A stretch of DNA of 64,000 nucleotides from ChocPot-Mid sp043804925 (GCA_043804925.1 JAZDIP010000044.1:29865-93864); one strand, 5' to 3'; shown: positions 1 to 9,868, counted from the first letter of the stretch. The notes: generated by a model not told the origin, from the letters alone. Made by a program: numbers and translations.

Positions 1-2
1 AA

Positions 3-131
3 ATACTGGTTAATGTTACTGACAATTTAAATGCAACCATAACTGGTAGCGGAAATATTGAGTATTGGGGCAATCCTTTAGACGTAACTCAAAACATTAC
101 TGGAAGCGGAAAGCTGATTAAGAGGAATTGA
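3..131 (+). CDS. C-terminal end of a DUF2807 (GIN-domain) protein, partial
   Basis: The first 131 bases hold 42 codons, open from the window edge, ending in TGA. The translation repeats a short beta-strand pattern: N-A-T-I-T-G-S-G-N-I-E-Y-W-G-N-P followed by N-I-T-G-S-G-K-L-I-K. This G-S-G-x-I / Y-x-G-N-P pattern is typical of the right-handed beta-helix DUF2807 domain (putative auto-transporter adhesin head, GIN domain), which normally ends a secreted or outer-membrane protein of about 230 residues. The start and any signal peptide lie outside the window. Function beyond cell-envelope location is unknown for the family. It converges on the oxidoreductase gene, with 11 bases between the two stop codons. 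Confidence 0.7.
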   Translation: MLVNVTDNLNATITGSGNIEYWGNPLDVTQNITGSGKLIKRN

Positions 132-142
132 TAGAGAAAACA

Positions 143-2266
143 TCAATCTCCCCCATCTAATCTCTCCTCCACCTTAAAAGTTGCCATGCTAACTGCTCTT
201 AACATATCGTAAGAAATTGGCATTTCCTTGCCTTGCTTCAATGCATCTATCACTGCAAAGACTTCTTCGCGGTGTCCTTTTCTGCCGTCATAAGTTTTCT
301 TTGTTTGGTTAGCACTTCTGTATAAATCAAGAGTACGGAAATCATTCATAATTGCCGAACTGCCTTCGCAAAATACTTCGCAATATTCCTTTGGCAATCC
401 CTTGTCACCATTGGCAAGATATTGAATTGTACCGACTGAACCATCAGAGAATTTCATTGTTATAACGACATTATCACGGTTCTTCATATCATTGTCTGCT
501 GTTGAAAGAGATACTGCATGAATATTTACAGGTAAAGAATCAGTCATATAAACCATGCAGTCAAAGAAATGACATGCTTCACCGATTATTCTGCCACCGT
601 GTTCAGGCAATTGTGCCCAATGTCCTTTGGGAATGCACCCTGCATTAACTCTGTAAAGCAAGCTCATTGGAGCTTTTCTTTCGCTGAAGAATTTTTTCAT
701 ATCAACAAATGGCTGTGAAAATCTGCGGTTGTATCCAACCATTACACGACCATTGTATTCTTTGACTGCATTATCAATTTCTTGTAGTTCTGTATGATTT
801 ACTGCAACAGGTTTTTCGACATAAACGGGTTTACCTGCTTTGATTGATTCAATCACAAATTTTGCATGTGTGTCATGTCTCGTTGCACAAAAAACGGCAT
901 TTACATCATTGTTGTTTATCATCTCGATTGAATCAGTTGAGCATAGTGCAAATCCAAATTTCTTTGCGGCTGATTGCGATGTTGCAGGTTCTGATGTTGT
1001 AACAGCAACCAAATCAGCACCGGCTTTTTGCAGATTTGGAATTAAATATGTCTGACCGAATGTTCCAGCACCAAGAAAAGCAATTTTGACATTCGATTTA
1101 GGTTCGTAGTGTTTTAACTCAATAGTTCTTTTGATATTCTTATCTTGTATTTCAGGATATTTCAGAAGAATACCAAGAAATTTTTCTGCAGTTTTTCCCG
1201 TAATAATATCATAAGCATTTACTGCATCTTTAATTTCGAATGTATGAGTCGTCATTGAAGCAACATCCATTTTCTTTTGCGAAATCAATTCGAGAAAAGA
1301 TTGCATATTTCTGTTTTCTGTCCAGCGAACAAATGCCGGTGGATAATCTTGACCTAATTCTTCGTAGAAAGCATCATATCTTCCGGGTCCATAACTGCAA
1401 GAGATTGTAATTTCAAGTTCTTTTTGGTAAAACGGTGAACGCTGAATGTTCATTCCAATAGCACCGACAACAACGACTCTCCCTTTCTTTCGGGCTAATT
1501 GAATTGCAAGTTCCATCGGTTCGTTTGAACTTGTACTTGCGGTGATAATAACAGCATCACATCCTAATCCTTTTGTAAACGCATTTACATTTTTTACATA
1601 ATCATTGCTACTTGGATATGTTGCATCACAACCATATTTCTTTGCCTGCTCGAATAATGTTTCGTCAATATCCATACCGACAACATTGCATCCCGATGCC
1701 TTAAGCAGTTGTACTGTAATTTGTCCTAACAAGCCCAAACCAATAACAGCGACATTTTCACCTAAGCGGACATTTGCCTGCCGAACTCCTTGCATAGCGA
1801 TTGAGCCAAGTGTTGTATAGGATGCATCTTCAAAACTGACATTTTCGGGAATTTTGCAAGCTAAATTTTTAGGTATTGCAATATATTCAGCATGATTTGC
1901 ATATCCCGCACCACCACAGGCAACCCGGTCACCGACAGCGAAATCATCGCAATCAGTTTCGACGACAACTCCTGAAGCACTATAACCCAATACCTTGTAG
2001 TCTTCGAGTTTTGACATCACCCGGTCGTAAGTGGATTTTATTCCTTCTTTTTTGACAAAATCCAAAACGAGCTTAACTTGTTCGGGTTGCTTTTTTGCTC
2101 TTTGGAGCAGTGAAGATTGGGCATTGGTAACGGAAGTTTTTTCCGTTCCTGCACTGATTAAAGAGTAAGCCGTTTTGACCAAAATCCCGTTTTTCGGGCA
2201 TTCCGGAGCGGGAAGTTCTTCAACGAGCATTTCCCCTGATTTTTGATATTGAACTACCTGAAGCAT
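143..2266 (-). CDS. Bi-domain oxidoreductase (zinc-type alcohol dehydrogenase fold + Gfo/Idh/MocA fold)
   Basis: A 707-residue fusion of two NAD(P)-binding enzymes. Residues 1 to about 370 are an MDR/alcohol-dehydrogenase-like half, with GroES-like N-terminus and Rossmann motif GLGLLG at 176-181. Residues from about 390 to the end are a Gfo/Idh/MocA oxidoreductase, with a second Rossmann motif (FLGAGTFG, about 395-402) and the family signature EKPVAV near 485. The length matches the known bi-domain family. Its members are usually found in surface-polysaccharide or sugar-modification clusters, and their substrate is not established. No polysaccharide cluster is visible here; it stands as a single gene. 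Both nucleotide-binding motifs look intact. The N-terminal half lacks an obvious structural-zinc cysteine cluster, which is usual for this fusion family. Confidence 0.85.
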   Translation of the reverse strand: MLQVVQYQKSGEMLVEELPAPECPKNGILVKTAYSLISAGTEKTSVTNAQSSLLQRAKKQPEQVKLVLDFVKKEGIKSTYDRVMSKLEDYKVLGYSASGVVVETDCDDFAVGDRVACGGAGYANHAEYIAIPKNLACKIPENVSFEDASYTTLGSIAMQGVRQANVRLGENVAVIGLGLLGQITVQLLKASGCNVVGMDIDETLFEQAKKYGCDATYPSSNDYVKNVNAFTKGLGCDAVIITASTSSNEPMELAIQLARKKGRVVVVGAIGMNIQRSPFYQKELEITISCSYGPGRYDAFYEELGQDYPPAFVRWTENRNMQSFLELISQKKMDVASMTTHTFEIKDAVNAYDIITGKTAEKFLGILLKYPEIQDKNIKRTIELKHYEPKSNVKIAFLGAGTFGQTYLIPNLQKAGADLVAVTTSEPATSQSAAKKFGFALCSTDSIEMINNNDVNAVFCATRHDTHAKFVIESIKAGKPVYVEKPVAVNHTELQEIDNAVKEYNGRVMVGYNRRFSQPFVDMKKFFSERKAPMSLLYRVNAGCIPKGHWAQLPEHGGRIIGEACHFFDCMVYMTDSLPVNIHAVSLSTADNDMKNRDNVVITMKFSDGSVGTIQYLANGDKGLPKEYCEVFCEGSSAIMNDFRTLDLYRSANQTKKTYDGRKGHREEVFAVIDALKQGKEMPISYDMLRAVSMATFKVEERLDGGD

Positions 2267-2438
2267 AAAGTTTTCACAAAATTATCAATTTAACAAACCA
2301 AACAATTTTCAAATTTAAGAATTTAAGAGGAATTAACTTGAAAAGAATTGTATTAGAAAATTTTGAATGTTCTTAATATCTTCAAATTCAAATATTTTTT
2401 ATATCTTGCAAATTGCATTTAGGTACAATTAAACGTAT

Positions 2439-3434
2439 ATGTCTGAAAAAGAACAATTAGCACTAAGGATAAATGAACTTACGGGCTGGAATGTTAATCT
2501 TGCCCGTATGAAAATTGTAACCGATACTTCCGATTGGATGAATATCACACGCGGTGATGTCATGCGAATCGGTTTGTGCGATTGCGAGTTCGTCATACGT
2601 GGTAATATGCGTGAACCAAGATTTGGAATAGACGACCAGCCGAAATACTGGGTTTTCCATGCTGTTGATTTAAAAACCGGTGAAGAAAAAATCATTAAGA
2701 CCGTTTTCCATGAAGAATTTATAGCGCATATAGGGCTTTTCAAAATTCGTTGTTACCGTGACCCCATCAAAGAAGCTGATGTAATAAATCTGGTAAGAGG
2801 TGACGAAAGATTTATGCAGGGACAGGCATATCTCGACACTGCAGGGAACAACGTAAGAGTTATTGATTTTATCCGCGGGAAGTCTATGTTCCATTATATC
2901 CCGAGTATCGAGAAGCCCCACGAGCAGTATTTTTATGAAGATTTACCGGTAATTTTAAGAAAACTTCTTGTCAGTATTGAAGGGATTATGTACTTACATG
3001 CGAATGGATTTTGCCATGGAGATATTAGAAATGACCATATTATTATTGATGCAGAGGACGGAAAATTCAGGTGGATTGATTTCGATTTAAAGCAGGATGT
3101 AACTGATTTTGATTTATGGAGTATTGGTAATATCATTTCTTATGCCGTTGCCAAAGGATTAATTACTTTTGCACAGGCAACCAAATATCACAGGTTTAGC
3201 GATGACATCGCAAAAAGTCTTTCAAATGACGATGGTTCCGCATTTTATAATTACAGAATTATGAATTTAAAGAAGCTATTTCCATACATTCCGGAGAATT
3301 TGTCAAAGATATTGCAACATTTTATGATAAAACCTATTGCATATTACAATTCTTTTCAAGAATTTTACGAAGATTATTGTGAGATGTTGGAAAAAGATTT
3401 TCCTGTTTCAGAAATTTTAAAGGATAATAAATGA
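2439..3434 (+). CDS. Atypical serine/threonine-kinase-like protein
   Basis: A 331-residue soluble protein whose second half carries kinase-fold landmarks. The catalytic-loop motif is HGDIRNDH at 193-200, so HGD replaces HRD, with the metal-binding Asn at 198. A metal-binding DFD replaces DFG at 214-216. A possible ATP-anchoring lysine lies in K-I-I-K near 84-87. No clear glycine-rich loop is visible, so ATP binding is not certain. HGD and DFD variants are common in phosphotransferases of the aminoglycoside/choline-kinase type as well as in bacterial protein kinases; the substrate cannot be read from the sequence. The stop codon overlaps the start of the membrane acyltransferase gene by four bases (ATGA), so the two are almost certainly co-translated. 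No Shine-Dalgarno site is seen before the ATG. Confidence 0.65.
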   Translation: MSEKEQLALRINELTGWNVNLARMKIVTDTSDWMNITRGDVMRIGLCDCEFVIRGNMREPRFGIDDQPKYWVFHAVDLKTGEEKIIKTVFHEEFIAHIGLFKIRCYRDPIKEADVINLVRGDERFMQGQAYLDTAGNNVRVIDFIRGKSMFHYIPSIEKPHEQYFYEDLPVILRKLLVSIEGIMYLHANGFCHGDIRNDHIIIDAEDGKFRWIDFDLKQDVTDFDLWSIGNIISYAVAKGLITFAQATKYHRFSDDIAKSLSNDDGSAFYNYRIMNLKKLFPYIPENLSKILQHFMIKPIAYYNSFQEFYEDYCEMLEKDFPVSEILKDNK

Positions 3435-4621
3435 ATGAAATAGATTATTACAGGAAACCCGCTTGGGCACCCAAGATGCTTTCTGTACAGCGAATCACGG
3501 CAATTGACCTTGCACGTTTCGTTGCAATGATAATGATGGTTCAGGGACATGTTATTGATGCCCTGCTGTCTCCTACATATTTTAGTATTAATGAATTTCC
3601 GTGGGATATATGGCATTTTTTCCGCGGATTTACAGCACAAGTATTTTTAATAGTATCCGGGACAGTTAGCGTTTTTGCTAATAAACGGCTTGAGGACGGA
3701 AAATTAAAACCCGATACATTCAGAAGAAGAGCAAACCTTGCTTTAATACTAATAGCTATCGGATATTTATTTGCTTTTCCCGCCAACAAAATTTGGGACT
3801 TGTTTTTCATTGAAGAAAGATTATTGGTTTCCTTATTCCGGGCTAATATTTTACAACTCATCGGCGTCAGTTTGTTATTCGTTATATTGCTTTATCGTTT
3901 TACCAGAAGCGATAAAACTCTTGGTAGAATTGCACTAACTATTGCAATTCTTATTTCAGGACTTTCACCTTTTGTTCATCAGATTAACTGGTTTAATTAT
4001 CTACCGGAATTTTTTGCGGCTTATCTTTCGTTTGAGCATGGTTCTTTTTTCCCGATTTTTCCATATACTGCATTTATGTTTTTCGGGGTTTACCTTGGCA
4101 CAATTCTAAAAAAAATTGATGCAGAGCATAGGACAAAATTTATAATTATCTGGATAACTCTTGCCGGAATTGTATTAATAGCTTCCGGTAGCGGAATCAG
4201 GGAACTATTATGGGATTTTTCGATTAGCATACCAACAAAAATCAATCCCGGTGCCATTATGTCCCAAATTGGCTATGTGTTGTTAGGTATGGGTTTTTGG
4301 GCATTTATTTACTCAAAAACAAAAAAATTCTCTTTCTATTATGCCATGTTCGGCAAAAGAGCATTGATGGTTTATATTTTTCATTTGGTTGTTCTTTATG
4401 GAACTTCGTGGTTCCCAAGCATCGGAAATATATTTTATCGCCAGATGACTGTTGCCTGGGCTTTATTTTTTGCTGTTTTGATTGAGTTTATTACCTTTGG
4501 ATTAGTTTATTATTATGAGTATTTGATAAATAAATACGAGAAATTTAATAAATACCATAAACAAGTTGTCGTAGGGATTATTCTATATTTTCTTCTAATT
4601 GGAAATATTTGGTTATGGTGA
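3431..4621 (+). CDS. Membrane acyltransferase of the DUF1624/HGSNAT-like type
   Basis: A 396-residue integral membrane protein with about ten hydrophobic segments. The N-terminal motif R-I-T-A-I-D-L-A-R-F-x-A-M-I-M-M-V-Q-G-H (residues 20-39) is characteristic of the DUF1624 / heparan-alpha-glucosaminide N-acetyltransferase family. These proteins move an acyl group across the membrane onto sugars or other acceptors, using a histidine near the first membrane segment; His39 fits that position. Acceptor and donor are unknown here. It overlaps the kinase-like gene by four bases, an unusual partner for this family. A single RBS-like stretch (AAGGATAATAA) precedes the ATG. Confidence 0.7.
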   Translation: MNEIDYYRKPAWAPKMLSVQRITAIDLARFVAMIMMVQGHVIDALLSPTYFSINEFPWDIWHFFRGFTAQVFLIVSGTVSVFANKRLEDGKLKPDTFRRRANLALILIAIGYLFAFPANKIWDLFFIEERLLVSLFRANILQLIGVSLLFVILLYRFTRSDKTLGRIALTIAILISGLSPFVHQINWFNYLPEFFAAYLSFEHGSFFPIFPYTAFMFFGVYLGTILKKIDAEHRTKFIIIWITLAGIVLIASGSGIRELLWDFSISIPTKINPGAIMSQIGYVLLGMGFWAFIYSKTKKFSFYYAMFGKRALMVYIFHLVVLYGTSWFPSIGNIFYRQMTVAWALFFAVLIEFITFGLVYYYEYLINKYEKFNKYHKQVVVGIILYFLLIGNIWLW

Positions 4622-4705
4622 TATTTTTTTACTTTTTAAAACTATTGAAGAAAGGAATATATATCTGAACTTATAAACCAATTTTATTAATTCATCTTAT
4701 TTTCT

Positions 4706-4713
4706 TACATTTG
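4706..4713 (+). promoter_or_regulatory. Possible Bacteroidota-type -7 element
   Basis: TACATTTG matches the TAnnTTTG -7 consensus known from Bacteroidota and lies about 100 bases upstream of the S41 protease ATG. A convincing -33 TTTG is not seen, so this is only a candidate. Confidence 0.25.
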
Positions 4714-4812
4714 TACTCGTTGTAGAAAAAGATTAGATTGTTTTTTTTGATAAATGTTCTCGGAAATAATATCATTTAATACATTTTCTGAATTTATTTA
4801 AGGATTATAATT

Positions 4813-6738
4813 ATGAGGTCCTCATTACGAAATTGGATATTAACTTTTATTTTATTTTTTATAACCTGTACTATTCAAGCACAGCCGGTAAGCGATAGTG
4901 TTTACTATCAAAGATCATTTTATTTATGCAAAGTCTGGGGACATGCAAAATATTACCATTCCGAAATATGCTATGGAACAATAAAATGGGACGATGCTTT
5001 GCTAAAAGCCATTTCGGATGCAAAAAATTGCGGAACAAATGAAGAATTCAATGATTCATTGATTTCAATGCTTACTTTTGCAGGAAAACCGGTAAAAAAT
5101 CCAATACCTTTACCAGAGGTTCCTGACAGTTTGAACAATATTTTGGATTACGATTGGACTCAATCGGATTTTTTTTCCAATAATGTTAAAGATATGCTTG
5201 ACACAATCAATCAAAACATTTCTTTTCGATCCAATTATTATATATATGCTACCCCGGGTGTTGGAAATCCAATTTATATAAGAGACACATCCTACTTTAA
5301 TACACCGGTTTTTCCATCGGAAGAATTGAGATTCTTGGCTTTGTTCCGGTACTGGAATGCTATTAATTACTTTTATCCGTATAAAAATATCATGGATAAT
5401 GACTGGGATTCAACCTTAAAATATTTGATACCATACTTTGCAAAAGCAGAAAATTCCATTGATTACACATTATGCTTAAGAAAATTACTTGCCAGGATTA
5501 ATGATTCTCATTCTTTTCTTTATAGTACCGTTAACTCGCAATGGGAAGGAAGTTACGATATGGTACCACCTTTTACTATCCGTTACATAGAAAATGAAAC
5601 GGTTGTGACAAAAGTGTTACCCGGAATTGATGATATATCACCCGGTGATATTGTAAAGGAAATTGACGGACATGACATATATACTCTTCGTGACAGCTTA
5701 AGAGAATTCTCCTACGGTTCAAATGATATTATTATTGAGAGAAATTTAAATGATATTATTATGAATGGAGAAGAAGGGGAATATCCTCTCGCAGTTTTTA
5801 ATGGGACAGGTTTAAAGTCTACCACCTTTACCAGAACTACAGATAATTTTGAAGCTCTTAATACTGATGAATCTCCAAGCTGGAAGGACACAGTAGTGAA
5901 TGATGGATGTACATTTGGGATTGTTGATATGGCGAAATTGCAATCTGAAGAAGTGCCGCAAATGTTTGAAGACCTGTGGGATATGGATGCTATTATATTT
6001 GACATTAGAAATTATCCGAACGGAACTCTTTGGGATATAGTCAATTATATTTTCAAATATCCTATAAATATTGCAAATTTTACAATTCCAATACTTTATT
6101 ATCCCGGAAGATTTAACTGGACTGAAGCTTACATTGGCAATGGTACGAGTATGCCATATTCAGGTACTATCATAATGCTATTTGATGAAAGAACTCAAAG
6201 TCAGGCAGAATACACCTGTATGGGACTGGAACAATTTGAAAATTCCATTAAAATAGGCAGTACAACAGCCGCCGCAGATGGAAATGTTTCCTATGTCTAT
6301 TTACCCGGTAGAGCAGTAGCTTATTATACCGGTATTGGCACATATTATCCTGATTACACTCCTACACAAAGAATCGGCATTATACCGGATATAGAAGTAA
6401 ATCCAACAATAGCCGGAATAAAAGCAGGCAGGGACGAAGTTCTCGAACGTGCTTTGGATTGTTCTTTAATCTCGGGGATTGACGAAAGAAATATTTCCGA
6501 AAATATAAAAATATTTCCAAATCCTTTTGTCAATTCATTCAAATATTCGTTAACTGAGGATAGGAAACAATATCATATTAACCTTGAAATTATTGATTTA
6601 CTTGGCAGAAGCAGAATGAAATTTGATGATTGTATGCTGCAAGGAGAAATAGTTTTAGCAGGAATTGAAACCGGAACATATATACTCAAAGCAACAACCG
6701 GGAATACAACGACATGTAAAATACTTATTAAATATTGA
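4813..6738 (+). CDS. Secreted S41 family peptidase with T9SS sorting domain
   Basis: A 641-residue exported protein. Residues 1-23 form a signal peptide ending in IQAQ. The next part (V-W-G-H-A-K-Y-Y-H, near residue 40) resembles the N-terminal helical region of tricorn/CtpA-like S41 proteases. R-I-N-D-S-H-S-F-L lies near 230. A PDZ-like segment follows (about 270-310), then the S41 catalytic core. The predicted nucleophile is Ser463 in D-E-R-T-Q-S-Q-A-E-Y. The usual G-K-x-T-x-G region reads G-S-T-T-A-A-A-D-G-N, so the general-base lysine is not obvious and activity may be reduced. The last 85 residues (from F-P-N-P-F) are a T9SS type A sorting domain, implying secretion or surface attachment. 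Confidence 0.8.
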   Translation: MRSSLRNWILTFILFFITCTIQAQPVSDSVYYQRSFYLCKVWGHAKYYHSEICYGTIKWDDALLKAISDAKNCGTNEEFNDSLISMLTFAGKPVKNPIPLPEVPDSLNNILDYDWTQSDFFSNNVKDMLDTINQNISFRSNYYIYATPGVGNPIYIRDTSYFNTPVFPSEELRFLALFRYWNAINYFYPYKNIMDNDWDSTLKYLIPYFAKAENSIDYTLCLRKLLARINDSHSFLYSTVNSQWEGSYDMVPPFTIRYIENETVVTKVLPGIDDISPGDIVKEIDGHDIYTLRDSLREFSYGSNDIIIERNLNDIIMNGEEGEYPLAVFNGTGLKSTTFTRTTDNFEALNTDESPSWKDTVVNDGCTFGIVDMAKLQSEEVPQMFEDLWDMDAIIFDIRNYPNGTLWDIVNYIFKYPINIANFTIPILYYPGRFNWTEAYIGNGTSMPYSGTIIMLFDERTQSQAEYTCMGLEQFENSIKIGSTTAAADGNVSYVYLPGRAVAYYTGIGTYYPDYTPTQRIGIIPDIEVNPTIAGIKAGRDEVLERALDCSLISGIDERNISENIKIFPNPFVNSFKYSLTEDRKQYHINLEIIDLLGRSRMKFDDCMLQGEIVLAGIETGTYILKATTGNTTTCKILIKY

Positions 6739-6831
6739 TATATTTGAAAAAAAATCATAAAAATTTAATTATATTTCATAATATATTCAGGAGCAAATAA
6801 CCGCTGTTCCTCTTTGTGATATTTAAAAAAC

Positions 6832-6850
6832 AACGATATTATCGTTTTTA
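6832..6850 (+). terminator. Possible hairpin terminator downstream of the S41 gene
   Basis: AACGAT-ATT-ATCGTT forms a 6-bp stem followed by TTTT. It lies about 95 bases after the stop codon, within a 299-bp AT-rich spacer that shows no other recognisable feature. Confidence 0.4.
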
Positions 6851-7037
6851 CACTTTTCTATGTAAACTTTACTTTGCATTACTTTTTAGATTAAAAGATT
6901 TTAAAAAATGGGGATTAAAAATGAAATATTTATTTTCATTTTTTATTGCTTCTTAATCTATCTTATATTATATTAGCTTTTTTATAAATATTATTTATAA
7001 GAATATTGTTGTTTTTTATTTCGGAAATTAAAAAGTC

Positions 7038-8183
7038 ATGGAAATATTCATTATTGCAGTAGCAATAACTTTAGCTTTTTATTGTGCTTATTTGTCTGCA
7101 GCACTTTCTTCACTTTCGCAAGAAAAGTTAGATGCCTTGCGGGATTCTCAGGATAACGAGAACATTGAATCGGAAAATAGTAACAATGTATCCGATGTTT
7201 TACATAATAAATCTTTACTTTCGACCCATAACATAACTCGTCGAATTGAGAATAAAAAATATGAAAAACTTCACAATCTAAAATTACATTATGATGAATC
7301 CGAAGAATCGTTTTTTATTGTTGAGTTAATGCTCTACATTGCGGCATTTATTTTATTAAGCATCCGGCTCTTCTTAAACGAATATGCCTGGTACTATATT
7401 CTTCTATTCGGGATTTTAACATTTGTTCTAATAGCCGTCATCAGGTCAATTGCATGGGCTTTGGGAAGCCGTTTTGCCGACAGAGTTGCAGTTAAGATGA
7501 CCGGTTCACTTTCTTTTCTCAATTTTATAACGGCTCCTTTTCACAATCTTCTCAATAAAATAATCGAAGGAATAAGCGGTAAGGAAATGGAAGAAGCTTC
7601 AAGAGATGAATTAAATGCGATGTTTGAAACTGCCCATGAAGAAGGTTCAATTGAAACAGATGAGTATAGAATATTAAAGAATATAATGCATTTCAGCGAT
7701 GTTCTCGTTACAGACGTCATGACTCCGCGTACTATGCTGTTCAGTTCTCATGCTGATTTGACAGTAAATGACGTTGTAAATCTTCCCGAAATACAGATGT
7801 ACTCACGTTTTCCTATTTGGGATGGCAATTCGATTGATGACGGCATTGTTGGTTACGTTATATCAAAAGATGTGCTGTATGCCGCTTTGAAAGGTAAATC
7901 AACAAAGAAACTCAGGGAATTTTCAAGAGAAGTTTATATAATTCCGGAAAATGCTTCATTGGACAAAGCTTTAGAACAGTTTTTGCAAAGGAGACAACAC
8001 TTAACAATTGTAGTTGACGAATATGGAGGAGTCGAAGGTATATTGACTATGGAAGATGTACTGGAAACAATACTTGGTGTTGAAATAGTTGACGAAGTTG
8101 ACAAAATTGTTGACTTACGGGAAGCGGCTAAACACCAAAGAGATAAACGAATAGCAAACTTTCAGTCCGGGCGTACAGAATAA
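7038..8183 (+). CDS. CNNM/CorC-like membrane protein with CBS pair (hemolysin family)
   Basis: A 381-residue membrane protein. Residues 1 to about 180 are a DUF21/CNNM transmembrane region with hydrophobic segments near 1-25, 95-115 and 118-145, followed by the family stretch N-A-M-F-E-T-A-H-E-E-G-S-I (about 194-206). Two CBS domains follow (about 210-345), including V-T-D-V-M-T-P-R and V-V-D-E-Y-G-G-V-E-G. The protein stops soon after the second CBS domain and lacks the C-terminal CorC_HlyC domain of longer relatives; such short forms are known. Family members act in magnesium, cobalt or sodium homeostasis. The charged loop at about 35-75 (rich in N, S, E) is longer than I would expect. It stands upstream of the LOG gene with a 98-base gap. 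Confidence 0.85.
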   Translation: MEIFIIAVAITLAFYCAYLSAALSSLSQEKLDALRDSQDNENIESENSNNVSDVLHNKSLLSTHNITRRIENKKYEKLHNLKLHYDESEESFFIVELMLYIAAFILLSIRLFLNEYAWYYILLFGILTFVLIAVIRSIAWALGSRFADRVAVKMTGSLSFLNFITAPFHNLLNKIIEGISGKEMEEASRDELNAMFETAHEEGSIETDEYRILKNIMHFSDVLVTDVMTPRTMLFSSHADLTVNDVVNLPEIQMYSRFPIWDGNSIDDGIVGYVISKDVLYAALKGKSTKKLREFSREVYIIPENASLDKALEQFLQRRQHLTIVVDEYGGVEGILTMEDVLETILGVEIVDEVDKIVDLREAAKHQRDKRIANFQSGRTE

Positions 8184-8281
8184 AGAGCTTACAAAACTAT
8201 AAAGTTCAAAAAATAAATTTAAGAATTGAAAATTGTGTATATTTTCTTTTCGTTTATTAATTAGAAAAAAATAAAGGTGTA

Positions 8282-8821
8282 ATGAACATTAAAAAAGTTA
8301 CTGTTTTCTGTGGAGCCAGTAAAAAATGCAAAGAAATATATTTGGAGCAAGCAGCTAATCTTGGTAAATCTCTTGCGAAAAGCGGCAGAGAGATTATTTA
8401 CGGTGGTGGTAACATCGGCTTAATGGGTCATCTGGCTGACGGAGCATTGTCAGAAGGAGGAAGGGTTACAGGAATCATCCCAAATTTTTTACAAGACCTT
8501 GAACTTGGTCATAAAGGTATTGCTGAATTAAGAGAAGTTGACAGTCTGCACATAAGAGAAGAAGTTATGATGACGGAATCGGATTGCATCATAGCTCTTC
8601 CCGGAGGTATAGGTACTTTTTCAGAACTTCTGCAGGCAATTACATGGAAAAGACTTTGGCAGATTAATTCAAAAATCATTATCGTTAACACAGACAATTA
8701 CTTCGAACCTCTCATTTCACAGCTAAACAAAGCTTTGGAAGAACAATTCCTTAAAAATGAGTTCTCAAATCTTTGGACAGTTGTATATTCAGACGAAGAA
8801 GCAATGCTTGAGTTAGATTAA
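8282..8821 (+). CDS. LOG family protein (TIGR00730), cytokinin riboside 5'-monophosphate phosphoribohydrolase type
   Basis: A 179-residue Rossmann-fold protein with both family hallmarks: G-G-G-N-I-G-L-M-G (residues 41-49) and P-G-G-I-G-T-F-S-E (about 107-115). LOG proteins hydrolyse N6-modified AMP, releasing the base and ribose 5-phosphate; many bacterial members act on AMP or other nucleotide monophosphates. The length (about 180) is normal for the short class. The preceding AAAGGTG gives a plausible ribosome-binding site. It is followed by a 78-base convergent spacer to the FISUMP gene. Confidence 0.9.
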   Translation: MNIKKVTVFCGASKKCKEIYLEQAANLGKSLAKSGREIIYGGGNIGLMGHLADGALSEGGRVTGIIPNFLQDLELGHKGIAELREVDSLHIREEVMMTESDCIIALPGGIGTFSELLQAITWKRLWQINSKIIIVNTDNYFEPLISQLNKALEEQFLKNEFSNLWTVVYSDEEAMLELD

Positions 8822-8899
8822 GCATAAGTATATAATACCGGCATTGCAAGCAGAACGAAGCAATCCAATAATTTCATTTCATAATATATTGCTGATTTT

Positions 8900-9868
8900 C
8901 TAACGGATTATCATCAATGGTACACTTACATTGATGTTATCTGTTGAAGCAATTATATAATAGATTCCTGATTGTAGTAAATCGTTTTCAAAGTTGAAAG
9001 TATGTATACCTGCATCAAGTTGTTTGCTATTAATAATTGCAACCGTATAGCCGAGTAAATCAAAAATTTTAATTTTAACAGGGCATGTGTACTGCTTTGC
9101 TAAATAAACCTTAATGGTAGTTTGATAATCAGTAGGATTCGGATTTATTTCTAAGTTCAAACTCCCTGATGGTTCATACTTTTCATTAATTTCACTTGCT
9201 GGTCCATCCCAAAGGCATCTTATACATAAGCCGACGGACTTTAAAAATGAAAATGCGGATAAAGAGCCAACTCCCAATTCAATAATCGGTGCATTGGCTA
9301 AATCGGTTTGCTCGGAAGTCCAGAAATAGGTTCTTGTATCAGCATACATAGAACTTTCCCTGAAAGTACCATACATTGTACATCTGTACCCGGTCAGTAA
9401 AGCATCGAAACCGGACTCTCCTCCCTCAAGCATTTTAGTATAAGGGTTTGTATTGCCGAGATAGGCAAAAAATTCATTCCATTCGGTATTTGAAGGAATA
9501 TGCCAACCCTCGGGACAAATACCGCGAACAGGTAAAGTAGGTTGTCCCGACCAAAATTGCATAGCTTCTTCCCATTCATAAAAGCCGCCCCGTTTCATTT
9601 TTCCTCCAACTCCGTCGCAGTTACCTATATCATTATCCCAGCAATACTTTTCAATTACTCCGTTGTCTGACATTTCCGCACCTGCTTTTGTTGAAGGAAT
9701 AATTTCGCCGATATTCAAATTCTCAGCCATCCAGACCTGAGTACCAATGACTACTGTTCTATAGGTCTGCCCGTCGCGAGAATCCACAAGAACATCACCT
9801 GGCTGCCATTGTGCATTTGAATTGATTGTGAACGCAAATAGTATAAGTAAGTAAAAAATATTTTTCAT
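8900..9868 (-). CDS. Secreted FISUMP-domain protein with T9SS sorting domain
   Basis: A 322-residue exported protein with signal peptide (residues 1-19, ending NSNA). Residues about 25-215 carry the Fibrobacter succinogenes major paralogous domain (TIGR02145): D-x-R-D-G-Q-T-Y-R-T-V-V-I-G, then V-W-M-A-E-N-L-N, then C-P-E-G-W-H-I-P-S-N-T-E-W. The last 85 residues (I-N-P-N-P to the end) are a T9SS type A sorting domain with the usual D-L-L-G-Y and G-I-Y-Y-I motifs. FISUMP domains are surface or adhesin-like modules of unknown exact role. The gene appears monocistronic. Confidence 0.85.
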   Translation of the reverse strand: MKNIFYLLILFAFTINSNAQWQPGDVLVDSRDGQTYRTVVIGTQVWMAENLNIGEIIPSTKAGAEMSDNGVIEKYCWDNDIGNCDGVGGKMKRGGFYEWEEAMQFWSGQPTLPVRGICPEGWHIPSNTEWNEFFAYLGNTNPYTKMLEGGESGFDALLTGYRCTMYGTFRESSMYADTRTYFWTSEQTDLANAPIIELGVGSLSAFSFLKSVGLCIRCLWDGPASEINEKYEPSGSLNLEINPNPTDYQTTIKVYLAKQYTCPVKIKIFDLLGYTVAIINSKQLDAGIHTFNFENDLLQSGIYYIIASTDNINVSVPLMIIR

